Assembly (NCBI RefSeq): GCF_003387355.1 | Contig: NZ_QUNH01000001.1 | Span: 320,023-384,022, forward strand | Reading direction: 5' to 3' | Origin: Winogradskyella sediminis | GTDB taxonomy: Bacteria; Bacteroidota; Bacteroidia; Flavobacteriales; Flavobacteriaceae | DNA length: 64,000 nt | Part shown: positions 35,588-44,603 of the stretch, piece by piece | Position numbering within the stretch: position 1 is the first letter of the stretch | How the letters are laid out: each line of letters starts with the position of its first letter | Translations under genes and position numbers: made by a program | The notes under the pieces: generated by a model | Seen by the model: the letters and a program-made list of their open reading frames with translations, nothing else | What the model was told of the DNA's origin: nothing | Databases searched by the model: none

Positions 35588-37108
35588 TTATAGACCTCCT
35601 AAGTTAGGATTTCTATCAATTTCATCTTGTGGGATTGGAGTATCATAATCCTCTGACGAATTCCAATCTGGTTTTAATCCCTCATAACCCGAAGCTCCAA
35701 ATACTTGGTCTCCCAATTGTCTTCTTTTAATATCGTACCATCGTTTACCTTCAAAGGCCAATTCTATTCTGCGTTCTTCTAGTACATCTTCTACTGTAAT
35801 AGATGTAAGGTCTGCTGGTACAGAACTAGAAGGAATTGTTACCTCTGTATAACCACCAGAAGTAGACTCACCACCATTTCTTGCTCTACTTCTAACTTCG
35901 TTTAAATAACCAAGTGCTAAAGGACTTCCTATTTCAACACCTGCTTCTGCAGCGATCAATAATACTTCAGCATAACGCAACATCGAATAATTATGACTCG
36001 TAGCTCTTTTATCACCACGTGCAAAATCTCCAGGATAACGTGAGTACTTAGCGATATATGGACGGTTTACAGCGTGTTCGTGTCCGCTAATGTCAAAATT
36101 ATTATAATCTACTAATGTTTCGTTGATTGTAGCCTCTGTTTGGAAACTCACATTTTTTCTATAGTCACCATCTTCAAAAGAATCATAAACAGCCATAGTA
36201 GGGACAGCCACAGACCAACCGAAATCACCTCTAACACCTGTCATTGGTGACGTTTGATCATAACCATTATCTGGTGCTTCTACACTATTATAATCGAGTG
36301 CAAATATGGGTTCTAATGAGTTATCAATTTTATTTGCATTAAACAGTGTTTGAAAATCTGGATCTAAATCCAAATTATAATCGCCTTTATTATCAATCAC
36401 TTCTTTAGCTTCATCGAAAGCCAATTGAAAATTAGTCATATCACTAGTTCCTGCTCTCGTTAAATACACTAAGGCTAAATATGAGCTTGCCGCTGCTCTA
36501 GATGGTATTGCTCTAGATGGTTGTGTATCTGGCAACCAAGTCTTAGCAAATTGCAAATCGGCTATAATGTTGTCATAAACTTGAGATTCTGGTGTTAAAG
36601 TTAATGAACTAGCGGCATCGATATCTGACACTGGTGTATCTATGTACGGAATATCTCCAAATAATCTTACTAAATGAAAATAATAAAATGCTCTTGCAAA
36701 ATATGCTTGTGCTGTTACAGGGTTTTTAATTTCATCTTCTAAGTTTACATTTTCGGCACCAGCAATAGCGTTATTAGCAGCAGCAATACCAAGGTATATT
36801 CTAGTCCATGGGTCATATACCATTTCATTATCTCCTGAAATTGTATGCATATTCATTTCTACGCGTCTGGCTTGTGTAGGCATAAGATCTACCATATCTG
36901 AGCGTAACAACAACGCGATAGATAATTTTCTACCCCAAATTTCTTCATTTATAGCATGGGTTAATGAACCATCTACTGCTGTTTGAATATCTTGAGTGGT
37001 ACTAAAAAAGCCATCTGGTGATAACAACCCAACAGGTTCTTCTTCTAAATCTGAGCATCCCATTATGGAGAGTCCCATCAATAACAATAATATTTTATAT
37101 GAATTCAT
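35588..37108 (-). CDS. susD: SusD-family surface glycan-binding lipoprotein (pair 1)
   Basis: An outer-membrane lipoprotein that caps a SusC transporter and binds oligosaccharide. Lipoprotein signal MNSYKILLLLMGLSIMGC with Cys18, then the SusD/RagB fold of helical TPR-like units, with typical stretches AYFARAFYYFHLVRLFGDIPY (~134-154) and EDVLEERRIELAFEGKRWYDIKR near residue 450. Length (506 aa) is normal. It follows susC by 45 bases and ends the pair-1 operon. The ligand is inferred to be alginate oligosaccharides from the locus content. Confidence 0.93.
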   Translation of the reverse strand: MNSYKILLLLMGLSIMGCSDLEEEPVGLLSPDGFFSTTQDIQTAVDGSLTHAINEEIWGRKLSIALLLRSDMVDLMPTQARRVEMNMHTISGDNEMVYDPWTRIYLGIAAANNAIAGAENVNLEDEIKNPVTAQAYFARAFYYFHLVRLFGDIPYIDTPVSDIDAASSLTLTPESQVYDNIIADLQFAKTWLPDTQPSRAIPSRAAASSYLALVYLTRAGTSDMTNFQLAFDEAKEVIDNKGDYNLDLDPDFQTLFNANKIDNSLEPIFALDYNSVEAPDNGYDQTSPMTGVRGDFGWSVAVPTMAVYDSFEDGDYRKNVSFQTEATINETLVDYNNFDISGHEHAVNRPYIAKYSRYPGDFARGDKRATSHNYSMLRYAEVLLIAAEAGVEIGSPLALGYLNEVRSRARNGGESTSGGYTEVTIPSSSVPADLTSITVEDVLEERRIELAFEGKRWYDIKRRQLGDQVFGASGYEGLKPDWNSSEDYDTPIPQDEIDRNPNLGGL

Positions 37109-37153
37109 AATCTTTTCTTTTTTAATTTATACTGTATTTTCTTTAAGCTATGA

Positions 37154-40100
37154 TTAAAACTTAGCACTAAGACTGAAACTAAATGATCTTACAGTTGGAT
37201 AATTTCCAAAGTCAAAACCTCTAACTGTATTGCTTGCTGTATTGTTATTTCCAGCTGCACCGAAGTAATTAACCTCAGGATCTAAACCTGAATAATTAGT
37301 GAAGGTCAATAAGTTTTGAGCACTTACAGAAAGTTTTAAACTCTGAACACCTAAATCTTCAATAAGGTCTGAAGGGAAAGTGTACCCTATAGCTATGTTT
37401 TTTAATCTTACATAACTTCCATCTTCCACAAAACGAGAAGAAATTTCTCTAAAACTATTATTTCCGGCTCGTGGTTGATCTGTATTGGTATTAGTTGGTG
37501 TCCAAGCATTGTTATAATAATCGTATGTTGTATTAGCATCACCATTGTTTAACTGCACATTAGTCATGTTAAATATTTCACCACCTTGTGACCCTTGGAA
37601 AAAGATATTTAAATCAAAGTTTTTATAAGAGAACGTATTTGTGATTCCCCAAGTAAAATCCGGATTTGGATTACCAATCACTTTTCTATCATCGTTAGAA
37701 ATATCACCACTCTCATCTAAATCTAAAAATAATGGATCACCAGCTACACCACCAGCAATGGTAGCTGTCCCTTCAGGAAAAGCACCACCTTGATATACTC
37801 CTGCATAATCATAACCATAAAACAGACCTACTTCTTCTCCCTCTCTTAAAAGAGCCGTGTTGCTTACACTAAAATAACTTGGCGCACCATTTTGAAAATA
37901 ATCATCACCATTTATTAAAGTTTCAACTGTATTTTTATTCCTAGAGAATACTAAATCTGTAGTCCATGAAAAATCATCTTTCACGATATTTCTAGAATTA
38001 ATAGAAATTTCAAATCCTTTATTATTGACTTCACCTACATTTTTTAAGATTTCATCGTTATAGAAACCTAAATACCATGGTAAGCCTCTATCTACCATAA
38101 TTAGATCTTTAGTATCAATATTGTAATAATCTACTGAAAGTGACACTTTACCATTAAATAAACCTAAGTCTAAACCCACATTTGTTTGATAAGATGACTC
38201 CCATTTTAAATCTGGATTAGATGGCTGATTAGGTGTAATTGCCGGAACAGTTACTCCATTACTAGAAGCATATATACTTGCCAAACTTGCTAAAGATTCA
38301 TATGCTCCAATTGATGGATTTCCAGTAACACCATAACTAGCTCTTAACTTTAAATTAGAAATAGTCTCACTGTTACTTAAAAAATCTTCATTAGACATTT
38401 TCCAACCTATAGCTGCTGAAGGAAAAATGGCATACTTTTCATTTTCTGCAAAGTTAGAGGCTCCATCGCGTCTTACTGTTGCAGTAATTAAATACTTATC
38501 GTCATAATCAAAATTCACCCTTCCAAATTGTGATTGAATTTCTGTTTCATTGGTATAGATATCACCAGACTGGCCATTTATTAAGTTTGTTGCAGTCCAT
38601 AAACCATAGTAAGAAAATGAATCTGAAATAGTACCTGTTCCTTCACTATAAAATCCTTTATTTTGTGACTTTTGATATGAATAACCCGCCAATAGTGTTA
38701 AATTCCCTTTTCCTATTTCTTTCTGATAGGTTAAGTAATTTTCACTTAAAATATTTTTTGATTTATCCTCAGACATAATAGCGCGTCCATCTAATCCTCT
38801 ACCAGCTGTAACCGCTAGTGTTCTTGGCATGTAGATACCTCTAAATTCATTTGAAGTAGACAAACCGAATGTCGTCTTAAACGTAAGTCCTTCGATAATT
38901 TCATAATTAGCATAAAAATTTGCTCTAAAATCCTCCGTTTCGGTATCATCATCTCTTTGTGTGGCTACAGCGTAAGGGTTATCTACCTCATCTCCAACTT
39001 GATCGTTTGTAGAAAATGAACCATCACTATTGTAAATCCCTTTATCTGGCGCAAACCTCATTGCTAAAGACACGACATCGTCTCCACCCACAGTAACAGA
39101 ACCATCAGATTGTGTTGTAACACCGTCTTTTTTACTTAATCTACCTGTTAAATTAAGACCAATTTTTAATTTATCGGTAACTTGAGCATCAATGTTCGAT
39201 AAAAATGATACTCTTTCGTATCCTGAATTAACGAGTATACCATCTTGTTGAAAATAAGTCCCAGAAGCATAATAATTTACTTTTTCTGAACCACCTGAAA
39301 AAGACAATTGATTATTAGAAGTATTACCTGCTCTGTAGATTTCGTCTTGCCAATCCGTATCATACTCGCCTTGAACGTAAGGAGTTGTATTTCCTTGATT
39401 AGTTCTAATTTGGTTTTGGTAATCTGCAAAATCATTAGCATTCAATAAATCTAAACTGTTAGCTGTAGATTGAACAGCATATGTGCTATTTAATTCTACT
39501 GTTAATTTTCCTGCTCGTCCTTTTTTCGTAGTTACCAAAACTACACCATTAGAACCTCTAGAGCCATAGATTGCGGTTGCTGAGGCATCTTTTAGAACCT
39601 GCAAAGATTCTATATCGCCTGCTTGAGGCATGCTGGCACCAACAAATCCATCCACGACAATAAGTGGTTCACTACTAGCATTAATCGAAGTATTACCTCT
39701 AATATTAATCTTAATAGGAGCACCTGGCTCGCCACCATTATTAGATTGTACTACAACACCTGCTGCACGTCCTTGTAATGCTTGCTCTGCATCTAATACA
39801 GGAAACGCGGTTAACTCATCGGCTTTTACAGAAGAAACTGCTCCTGTAACATCGCTCTTTCTGCGCGCACCATAACCAACGACTACTATCTCACTCAGTT
39901 GACTAGCATCTTCAATCAATACTACATCTATTACTGTTTGGTCTCCAACAGCAACTTCTTGTGGTGTAAAACCAACATAGCTAAATATTAATATCGCTGT
40001 ACCATCTTCTACTTCAATACTATATTTTCCATCCATATCTGTGGTAGCACCAATTGTAGTTCCTTTAACTAAAATATTGGCACCTGGTAAGGGTAATCCA

Positions 40101-40219
40101 TCAGGTTGACTACTCACAGTACCTGTAACTGTTTGCTGAGCATATACTGCTGAGCCAAATAAAATAAATACCACTAGCGGAATCCATTTTATGTTAAAAA
40201 ATTTGAGCTGTTGTTGCAT
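37154..40219 (-). CDS. susC: SusC-family TonB-dependent oligosaccharide transporter (pair 1)
   Basis: An outer-membrane TonB-dependent importer. Signal peptide 1-27, a carboxypeptidase-D-like regulatory domain (TVTGTVSSQPDGLPLPGANILVKGTT, ~30-105), a plug domain with the SusC hallmark VVVGYGARRKSDVTGAVSS (~112-130) and ATAIYGSRGSNGVVLVTTKKGR (~212-233), then a 22-strand barrel to residue 1021, ending in the aromatic SAKF. It works with the downstream SusD to take up alginate oligomers into the periplasm. The promoter has three TGGTnnACCA operators, more than any other in the locus, so tight control is predicted. Confidence 0.95.
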   Translation of the reverse strand: MQQQLKFFNIKWIPLVVFILFGSAVYAQQTVTGTVSSQPDGLPLPGANILVKGTTIGATTDMDGKYSIEVEDGTAILIFSYVGFTPQEVAVGDQTVIDVVLIEDASQLSEIVVVGYGARRKSDVTGAVSSVKADELTAFPVLDAEQALQGRAAGVVVQSNNGGEPGAPIKINIRGNTSINASSEPLIVVDGFVGASMPQAGDIESLQVLKDASATAIYGSRGSNGVVLVTTKKGRAGKLTVELNSTYAVQSTANSLDLLNANDFADYQNQIRTNQGNTTPYVQGEYDTDWQDEIYRAGNTSNNQLSFSGGSEKVNYYASGTYFQQDGILVNSGYERVSFLSNIDAQVTDKLKIGLNLTGRLSKKDGVTTQSDGSVTVGGDDVVSLAMRFAPDKGIYNSDGSFSTNDQVGDEVDNPYAVATQRDDDTETEDFRANFYANYEIIEGLTFKTTFGLSTSNEFRGIYMPRTLAVTAGRGLDGRAIMSEDKSKNILSENYLTYQKEIGKGNLTLLAGYSYQKSQNKGFYSEGTGTISDSFSYYGLWTATNLINGQSGDIYTNETEIQSQFGRVNFDYDDKYLITATVRRDGASNFAENEKYAIFPSAAIGWKMSNEDFLSNSETISNLKLRASYGVTGNPSIGAYESLASLASIYASSNGVTVPAITPNQPSNPDLKWESSYQTNVGLDLGLFNGKVSLSVDYYNIDTKDLIMVDRGLPWYLGFYNDEILKNVGEVNNKGFEISINSRNIVKDDFSWTTDLVFSRNKNTVETLINGDDYFQNGAPSYFSVSNTALLREGEEVGLFYGYDYAGVYQGGAFPEGTATIAGGVAGDPLFLDLDESGDISNDDRKVIGNPNPDFTWGITNTFSYKNFDLNIFFQGSQGGEIFNMTNVQLNNGDANTTYDYYNNAWTPTNTNTDQPRAGNNSFREISSRFVEDGSYVRLKNIAIGYTFPSDLIEDLGVQSLKLSVSAQNLLTFTNYSGLDPEVNYFGAAGNNNTASNTVRGFDFGNYPTVRSFSFSLSAKF

Positions 40220-40322
40220 AAGATTAGTTGTTTTAATTATTAATTAATTATTAGACTCATAATTCCTTCTTATTCTGCATGATGCAAGTAGAGAAAATAA
40301 GAAAAAATCAATCCAATTATAT

Positions 40323-40394
40323 TGGTAAACCAAATTGGTATACCAAACTGGTTTACCAAATTTAGTTAATTTTCTGTTAACTACAACGTTTTCG
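40323..40394 (-). promoter_or_regulatory. susC pair 1 promoter with three tandem operators
   Basis: TGGTAAACCA (40323-40332), TGGTATACCA (40336-40345) and TGGTTTACCA (40349-40358), each 13 bp from the next. On the minus strand the -7 box TAAATTTG (40364-40357) overlaps the third operator and TTG (40386-40384) is the -33 element, 19 bp away. AACGTTTTCG (40385-40394) adjoins the -33 element. Confidence 0.82.
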
Positions 40395-40518
40395 TTAATT
40401 TATCTTGCTTTTTTTTGACAAATAACTAAATGTTGTGTTATGTTTTTTGAAAAACACTTAATGTACTAATTCTATGCACTTTAGTGTTTATTGGTGTTTA
40501 CAGCGTTCGGGTCTGTGA

Positions 40519-40545
40519 TTTAGGTGCCGAATATATGCACCTAAA
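40519..40545. repeat. Perfect stem-loop upstream of the susC pair 1 promoter
   Basis: TTTAGGTGC / GCACCTAAA, a 9-bp perfect inverted repeat with a 9-base loop. No T run on either side, so not a plain terminator; a protein-binding site or mRNA structure is possible. Apart from this, the promoter and the terminator, the gap 40220-40701 is empty. Confidence 0.5.
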
Positions 40546-40648
40546 ATAAATATCTGAAGAGAATTATAATTTCACTAATTAGCAAGTTTTATGGCTATCT
40601 GAGCAATAATATTAATAAGACAAACAAAAACGAGCCTATAATATAAAA

Positions 40649-40678
40649 AAGCGCTATTGTCTTCCAACAATAACGCTT
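40649..40678 (-). terminator. Terminator after the SDR reductase gene
   Basis: A stem AAGCG...ATTGT / ACAAT...CGCTT with one mismatch and a 6-base loop; minus-strand T run of six follows. Confidence 0.72.
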
Positions 40679-40701
40679 CATTCAAACTTAACTTAACTTG
40701 C

Positions 40702-41466
40702 TTAGATCCCTAAAGCTTGTCCACCACCAATTTGGATGGTTTCGGCAGTTATAAAAGCTGCATCTTTACTTGCTAAGAAAGAAATCACACCAGCAACATC
40801 TTCTGGTTGACCTAATCTTCCTAACATGATATTATTTGCCCAAGAAGCAAACACTTCTGGTTTAGTGGCTTTAATTTGTGCATGGAACGGAGTATCAATT
40901 GTTCCTGGCGATACTGCATTTACTCTAATACCATATTCAGCTAAATCTTTTGCTAAAGCTCTAGTAATTGCATGTACTCCTGCTTTCGATGTCCCATAGA
41001 TACCAGCACCAGGTCCACCAGCAGTCCATCCTGCATTAGATGTATAATTAATTATCGAAGGGTGCTCACCTTTTTTAAGATATGGTATAGCAGCTCTTGA
41101 TGCAAAAAACACCGAGTCGAGGTTAAGTGCCATTACAAAACGGTAAAAATCAGTGGTCATTTCTTCGAACCTAGATCTTCCACCAAGACCACCAGCGTTA
41201 TTGACTAAGACGTCAATTCTTCCATATTTTTCGCCAATTTTCTCGATATTAGATGTCACTTGCTCCTCTTTAGTAACATCAAAGCCTAGATATTCTGCGG
41301 TAATACCAGCTTCTGTTAGCTCCTTTACTCTTTCTACTCCTGCCTCATCGTCAATACCGTTTAATACTACAGTATAACCATCAGTACCTAATCGTTTTGC
41401 CACTTCAAAACCTATTCCGCCTGTAGCTCCTGTTACTATAGCTACTTTTCCTTTGTTATTACTCAT
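40702..41466 (-). CDS. SDR-family oxidoreductase, probable DEH reductase
   Basis: A classical short-chain dehydrogenase/reductase, 254 aa. NAD(P)-binding TGATGGIGFEVAKRL (~13-27), NNAGG (~88-92), and the catalytic Ser-Tyr-Lys with YGTSKAGVHAI (~158-168). Alginate loci need an enzyme that reduces 4-deoxy-L-erythro-5-hexoseulose uronate (DEH) to KDG; its position behind the uronate transporter and the GntR regulator, and the kinase/aldolase elsewhere in the locus, make that the best role. The residue after the second beta strand (GIDDE) suggests NADH preference, but this is weak evidence. Confidence 0.85.
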   Translation of the reverse strand: MSNNKGKVAIVTGATGGIGFEVAKRLGTDGYTVVLNGIDDEAGVERVKELTEAGITAEYLGFDVTKEEQVTSNIEKIGEKYGRIDVLVNNAGGLGGRSRFEEMTTDFYRFVMALNLDSVFFASRAAIPYLKKGEHPSIINYTSNAGWTAGGPGAGIYGTSKAGVHAITRALAKDLAEYGIRVNAVSPGTIDTPFHAQIKATKPEVFASWANNIMLGRLGQPEDVAGVISFLASKDAAFITAETIQIGGGQALGI

Positions 41467-41492
41467 CGTGTTTAATTTAATATATAATTATG

Positions 41493-42884
41493 TTATAGTT
41501 TTTTTGTCATGGGTTTTACTTTTGGAATAAAAATCCAAACACTAGCCACGGTTAATAGAGCTAATGTGGCTCCTATGATAAACGCAGGTGTATAATTTCC
41601 ACCACTCGTTAACCAAGGCACCAAATAAGTTAGACCTGCAGCTGTAAGTTTAGCTGCCATACCAGAAAAGCCTGCTAAAGAACCAACTGTTTTTCCACTG
41701 AAAAGATCACTTGGAAGTGTTTGTACATTTCCTATTGCCGTTTGAAAACCAAATAGAATCACAGCCATTAAAATTACTGCTGTCGTGGCTCCTGGATTTT
41801 GCATATCTGAAGCACTCATATCTGTAACACCTAGTCCGTTTAAAACGTCGATAACTGCTGTTTCAATACCTAAAGGATTTGACATCGCTAATAGTGCAGG
41901 CAACATAACAAAGCATCCAAGAGTGATGACCATTTTACGTGTTTTATCCACGTTCCATCCCTTTTTTAATTTATTACGAGCTAAGATTCCTCCATAGTAT
42001 GCACCTAGCATAGCACCTGCGTAAGGAACCCAACCATATAATGCCATTGATTTCACATCCATAGCAAAAACTTCATTTAAATAAATAGGAATCCAAAATA
42101 CAAACAACCACCAAATAGGGTCGATTGCTGCTGAGGCTAATATGACACCCCAACTTTGTTTATGACCAAGTAATTCGCCTGTATTAGGGTTATATTCTTG
42201 ATCTTTTTCACCATCTCCATCAAAATCTTCATTTTTTTGTCCGGTTAAAATATATTCACGCTCTTCTTCCGTAATCCAAGGATGATCTTTAGGTGCAGCT
42301 TTAACTAAAATCCACCAAGGTATTAACCATAGCAAACCTGCTAAACCGATAAGAATAAATATGGTTTTCCAACTAAAATATATCGATAAGGTTGCGATTA
42401 ACGGTATTGATATAATTCCTCCAATGGCTGCGCCAGAATTAAAAATCCCTTGCGCAAGGGCACGTTCTTTAGTTGGGAACCATTCTGCGTTTCCTTTGGT
42501 CGCACCAGGCCAGTTTCCTGCTTCTGAAACTCCTAATATGGCACGAAATATCCCAAAACTTAAAATACCATTAGCAAAAGCATGCAAAGCCGTAGCGATA
42601 GACCAAACACCAATAGAAAGTACAAATCCCATTCGTGTTCCTACCCAATCGAAAATCTTACCAAAAATGGCTTGACCAAACGCATAAGAAAAAACAAAAA
42701 TGATTGAAATCAATGCATAGATAGCTTTTGTTTCATCTGTGGTATGACCTGGATACAAATCATTGGCAATCTCTGGCCAAAGAACACTGAGCGACGTACG
42801 GTCAATGTAATTAATAATAGTAGCAATAGCTATTAACGTCACTACCCACCAGCGTAAGCCTCCAATTTTTCTACTTTTTTGCAT
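41493..42884 (-). CDS. MFS transporter of the hexuronate/ACS type
   Basis: A 463-residue inner-membrane permease with 12 predicted helices. Start motif RWWVVTLIAIATIINYIDRTSLSVLWP is typical of the ExuT-like anion:cation symporter family, as are GKIFDWVGTRMGF (loop 2-3 motif), ILGVSEAGNWPGATKGNAEWFP and KERALAQGIFNSGAAIG. In alginate loci this family imports monomeric unsaturated uronate/DEH from periplasm to cytoplasm. A hydrophilic acidic insertion (ENEDFDGDGEKDQEYNP, between helices 6 and 7) resembles a calcium-binding loop and is a curious feature. It lies between the GntR gene (13-base gap) and the SDR gene (26-base gap). Confidence 0.88.
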   Translation of the reverse strand: MQKSRKIGGLRWWVVTLIAIATIINYIDRTSLSVLWPEIANDLYPGHTTDETKAIYALISIIFVFSYAFGQAIFGKIFDWVGTRMGFVLSIGVWSIATALHAFANGILSFGIFRAILGVSEAGNWPGATKGNAEWFPTKERALAQGIFNSGAAIGGIISIPLIATLSIYFSWKTIFILIGLAGLLWLIPWWILVKAAPKDHPWITEEEREYILTGQKNEDFDGDGEKDQEYNPNTGELLGHKQSWGVILASAAIDPIWWLFVFWIPIYLNEVFAMDVKSMALYGWVPYAGAMLGAYYGGILARNKLKKGWNVDKTRKMVITLGCFVMLPALLAMSNPLGIETAVIDVLNGLGVTDMSASDMQNPGATTAVILMAVILFGFQTAIGNVQTLPSDLFSGKTVGSLAGFSGMAAKLTAAGLTYLVPWLTSGGNYTPAFIIGATLALLTVASVWIFIPKVKPMTKKL

Positions 42885-42897
42885 AATTTATTTGGTA

Positions 42898-43599
42898 TTA
42901 AACGTTATAACAATACTGATATAACTCACTAAAATGATCTTTCATTTTTTGTTTTGCTAGTTGTGGGTTTTGTTGCTCAATAGCTTTATATATGGCTTCA
43001 TGCTCCTCAATTCCCTTTAAGGCTAAACCTTTATCACACACGTGGTAGGTTTCAAAATTTGTTATAATTTCTGGCGTAATCATTAACATAAACGTGTTTA
43101 TAGTTGCATTTTTACTTGCCTTAGCTATAGCCAAATGAAATAACAAATCTTCCTCTACTGCCGCTTCTCCGTTTCTCACTTTTTCTGAATAGGCTGTTAA
43201 AGCAGATTTCATATTTTCTAAATCGTTCTTTGATCGTCTTATTGCAGCTAACCTAACCGTTTTAAGCTCTAACAAAATTCTTGTTTCTACTAAGGCTTTA
43301 AAATCTTGCTCTTCTAGTCTTAGAATATCGTCAATCATTCCATTCATAGCAATGACTCCAATATTGGCTACAAAAGTTCCGCTTTGCGGCCTTGATTTTA
43401 ATAAACCATATAGTTCTAATTTTTGAATGGCATCTCGTATGACACTTCTAGATACATTGAATTTTTCTGATAGCGTTCGTTCAGATGGTAATTTGTCTCC
43501 TGGTTCAAGGTTTTTCACATTGATTAATTCTCCAATTTTAGAGATAATCTCGTTTTGAATTTTTGAACTTTCCGATTTAGTTTGTGTATCTAATTTCAT
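42898..43599 (-). CDS. FadR-type GntR regulator, AusR-like repressor of alginate genes
   Basis: A 233-residue regulator: winged helix-turn-helix at residues ~15-80 (LEPGDKLPSERTLSEKFNVSRSVIRDAIQKLELYGLL) and an FCD effector domain (residues ~90-225) with metal-ligand-type residues ETRILLELKTVRL, DLLFHLAIAKAS and EEHEAIYKAI. In Zobellia galactanivorans a GntR repressor (AusR) controls alginate genes and responds to KDG. By family, position and the shared TGGTnnACCA sites at six locus promoters, this protein is its likely counterpart. First gene of an operon with the MFS and SDR genes; its own promoter lacks the operator. Confidence 0.85.
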   Translation of the reverse strand: MKLDTQTKSESSKIQNEIISKIGELINVKNLEPGDKLPSERTLSEKFNVSRSVIRDAIQKLELYGLLKSRPQSGTFVANIGVIAMNGMIDDILRLEEQDFKALVETRILLELKTVRLAAIRRSKNDLENMKSALTAYSEKVRNGEAAVEEDLLFHLAIAKASKNATINTFMLMITPEIITNFETYHVCDKGLALKGIEEHEAIYKAIEQQNPQLAKQKMKDHFSELYQYCYNV

Positions 43600-43699
43600 A
43601 TAAAAAATTGTATTGATGAATCTATTTTCCTTTCAAAAATAAGACAGTAATTGTTATTTCTAAATTTTCATCTTTAATTCTTAAGATAAGGCATCTATA

Positions 43700-44578
43700 C
43701 TACTCTACCGCCTCAATTTCAAAAGAATCTATATAGGCTTCATCGGCATCGTTATAAAAGAATATTGCTAAGGCAGAATTGGCACCTGAATTAAACACTA
43801 ATGATCCACTTACCAAACTACCAACACCCGCAACATCTTCTGTATATGTAATACTAGAAATGGTATTGTCTTCTAATTGATCTATAGAATTCATTGGCTG
43901 TACCATTGCAATTGTAATACTTCCATTCTCTGCTTCTTCTTGATCTCTAAAGGTGTATTTAAATTTTAATTCATAAACTTCGTTAGGTGTAAATTCTCCA
44001 ATTAACTGGTACCCTATTCGGTCTCCAGATTTTGGTAATTTTGCTCCATTATTTCCTTCGTGATATCCGTTTGATGAGGTAATTTGAATTACACCTCCTA
44101 GATCTGAGTTTCTCCACGGATCTCTACTATCGTTTCCGTTATCAAAACCAGCTTCAAGGATGACTGGAATTAATGTTGGAGGCACAATTGGCTCTACTAC
44201 ATTTATTTCTTCGGAATAAGTACTAGACACACCCAAATCATCAGTTGCGGTTAATGTTACAGTATAAGTTCCTTCTCCTGGAAAGGTATTTATTCCATCT
44301 AATTCGGTAGAACTGTTACCATCGCCATAATCCCATACGTAACTAGTTGCACTTCTAGATTCATTAGCGAAGGTATATGTTAAAAAATCTGCAGTAGGTG
44401 ACACGGTGAATTCTGCTGATGGTGGCGTTAAATCTTCTTGAGAATTAGCTTCAGGCAAATCAAAAGCTAGTGCATCTATTGTAGGATCACAACCCACAAA
44501 AGCAATACTTACAACAAATAGTAAAGTAGCCATGAGCTGTTGTGAAACGCCTATTTTTAATCTATTAATATTTTTCAT
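43700..44578 (-). CDS. PKD-domain surface lipoprotein, glycan-binding type
   Basis: The third gene behind susC/susD pair 2, the usual place for a SusE/F-like surface glycan-binding protein. Lipoprotein signal with Cys30 (VSIAFVGC). A PKD domain follows at ~50-130 (AEFTVSPTADFLTYTF ... SYVWDYGDGNSS ... GTYTVTLTATDDLG), then a ~150-residue beta-sandwich, carbohydrate-binding-like domain (YELKFKYTFRDQEEA ... SALAIFFYNDADEAYIDSFEIE). No catalytic motif is seen. Separated from susD by 25 bases. It probably helps capture alginate at the cell surface. Confidence 0.82.
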   Translation of the reverse strand: MKNINRLKIGVSQQLMATLLFVVSIAFVGCDPTIDALAFDLPEANSQEDLTPPSAEFTVSPTADFLTYTFANESRSATSYVWDYGDGNSSTELDGINTFPGEGTYTVTLTATDDLGVSSTYSEEINVVEPIVPPTLIPVILEAGFDNGNDSRDPWRNSDLGGVIQITSSNGYHEGNNGAKLPKSGDRIGYQLIGEFTPNEVYELKFKYTFRDQEEAENGSITIAMVQPMNSIDQLEDNTISSITYTEDVAGVGSLVSGSLVFNSGANSALAIFFYNDADEAYIDSFEIEAVE

Positions 44579-44603
44579 TTTAAAATGTATTTAATTAATA
44601 TTT

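Noticed and set aside
41153..42675. Plus-strand open frames opposite the SDR and MFS genes
   Set aside because: They are antisense shadows of strongly conserved genes, with no start-site signals or family resemblance.
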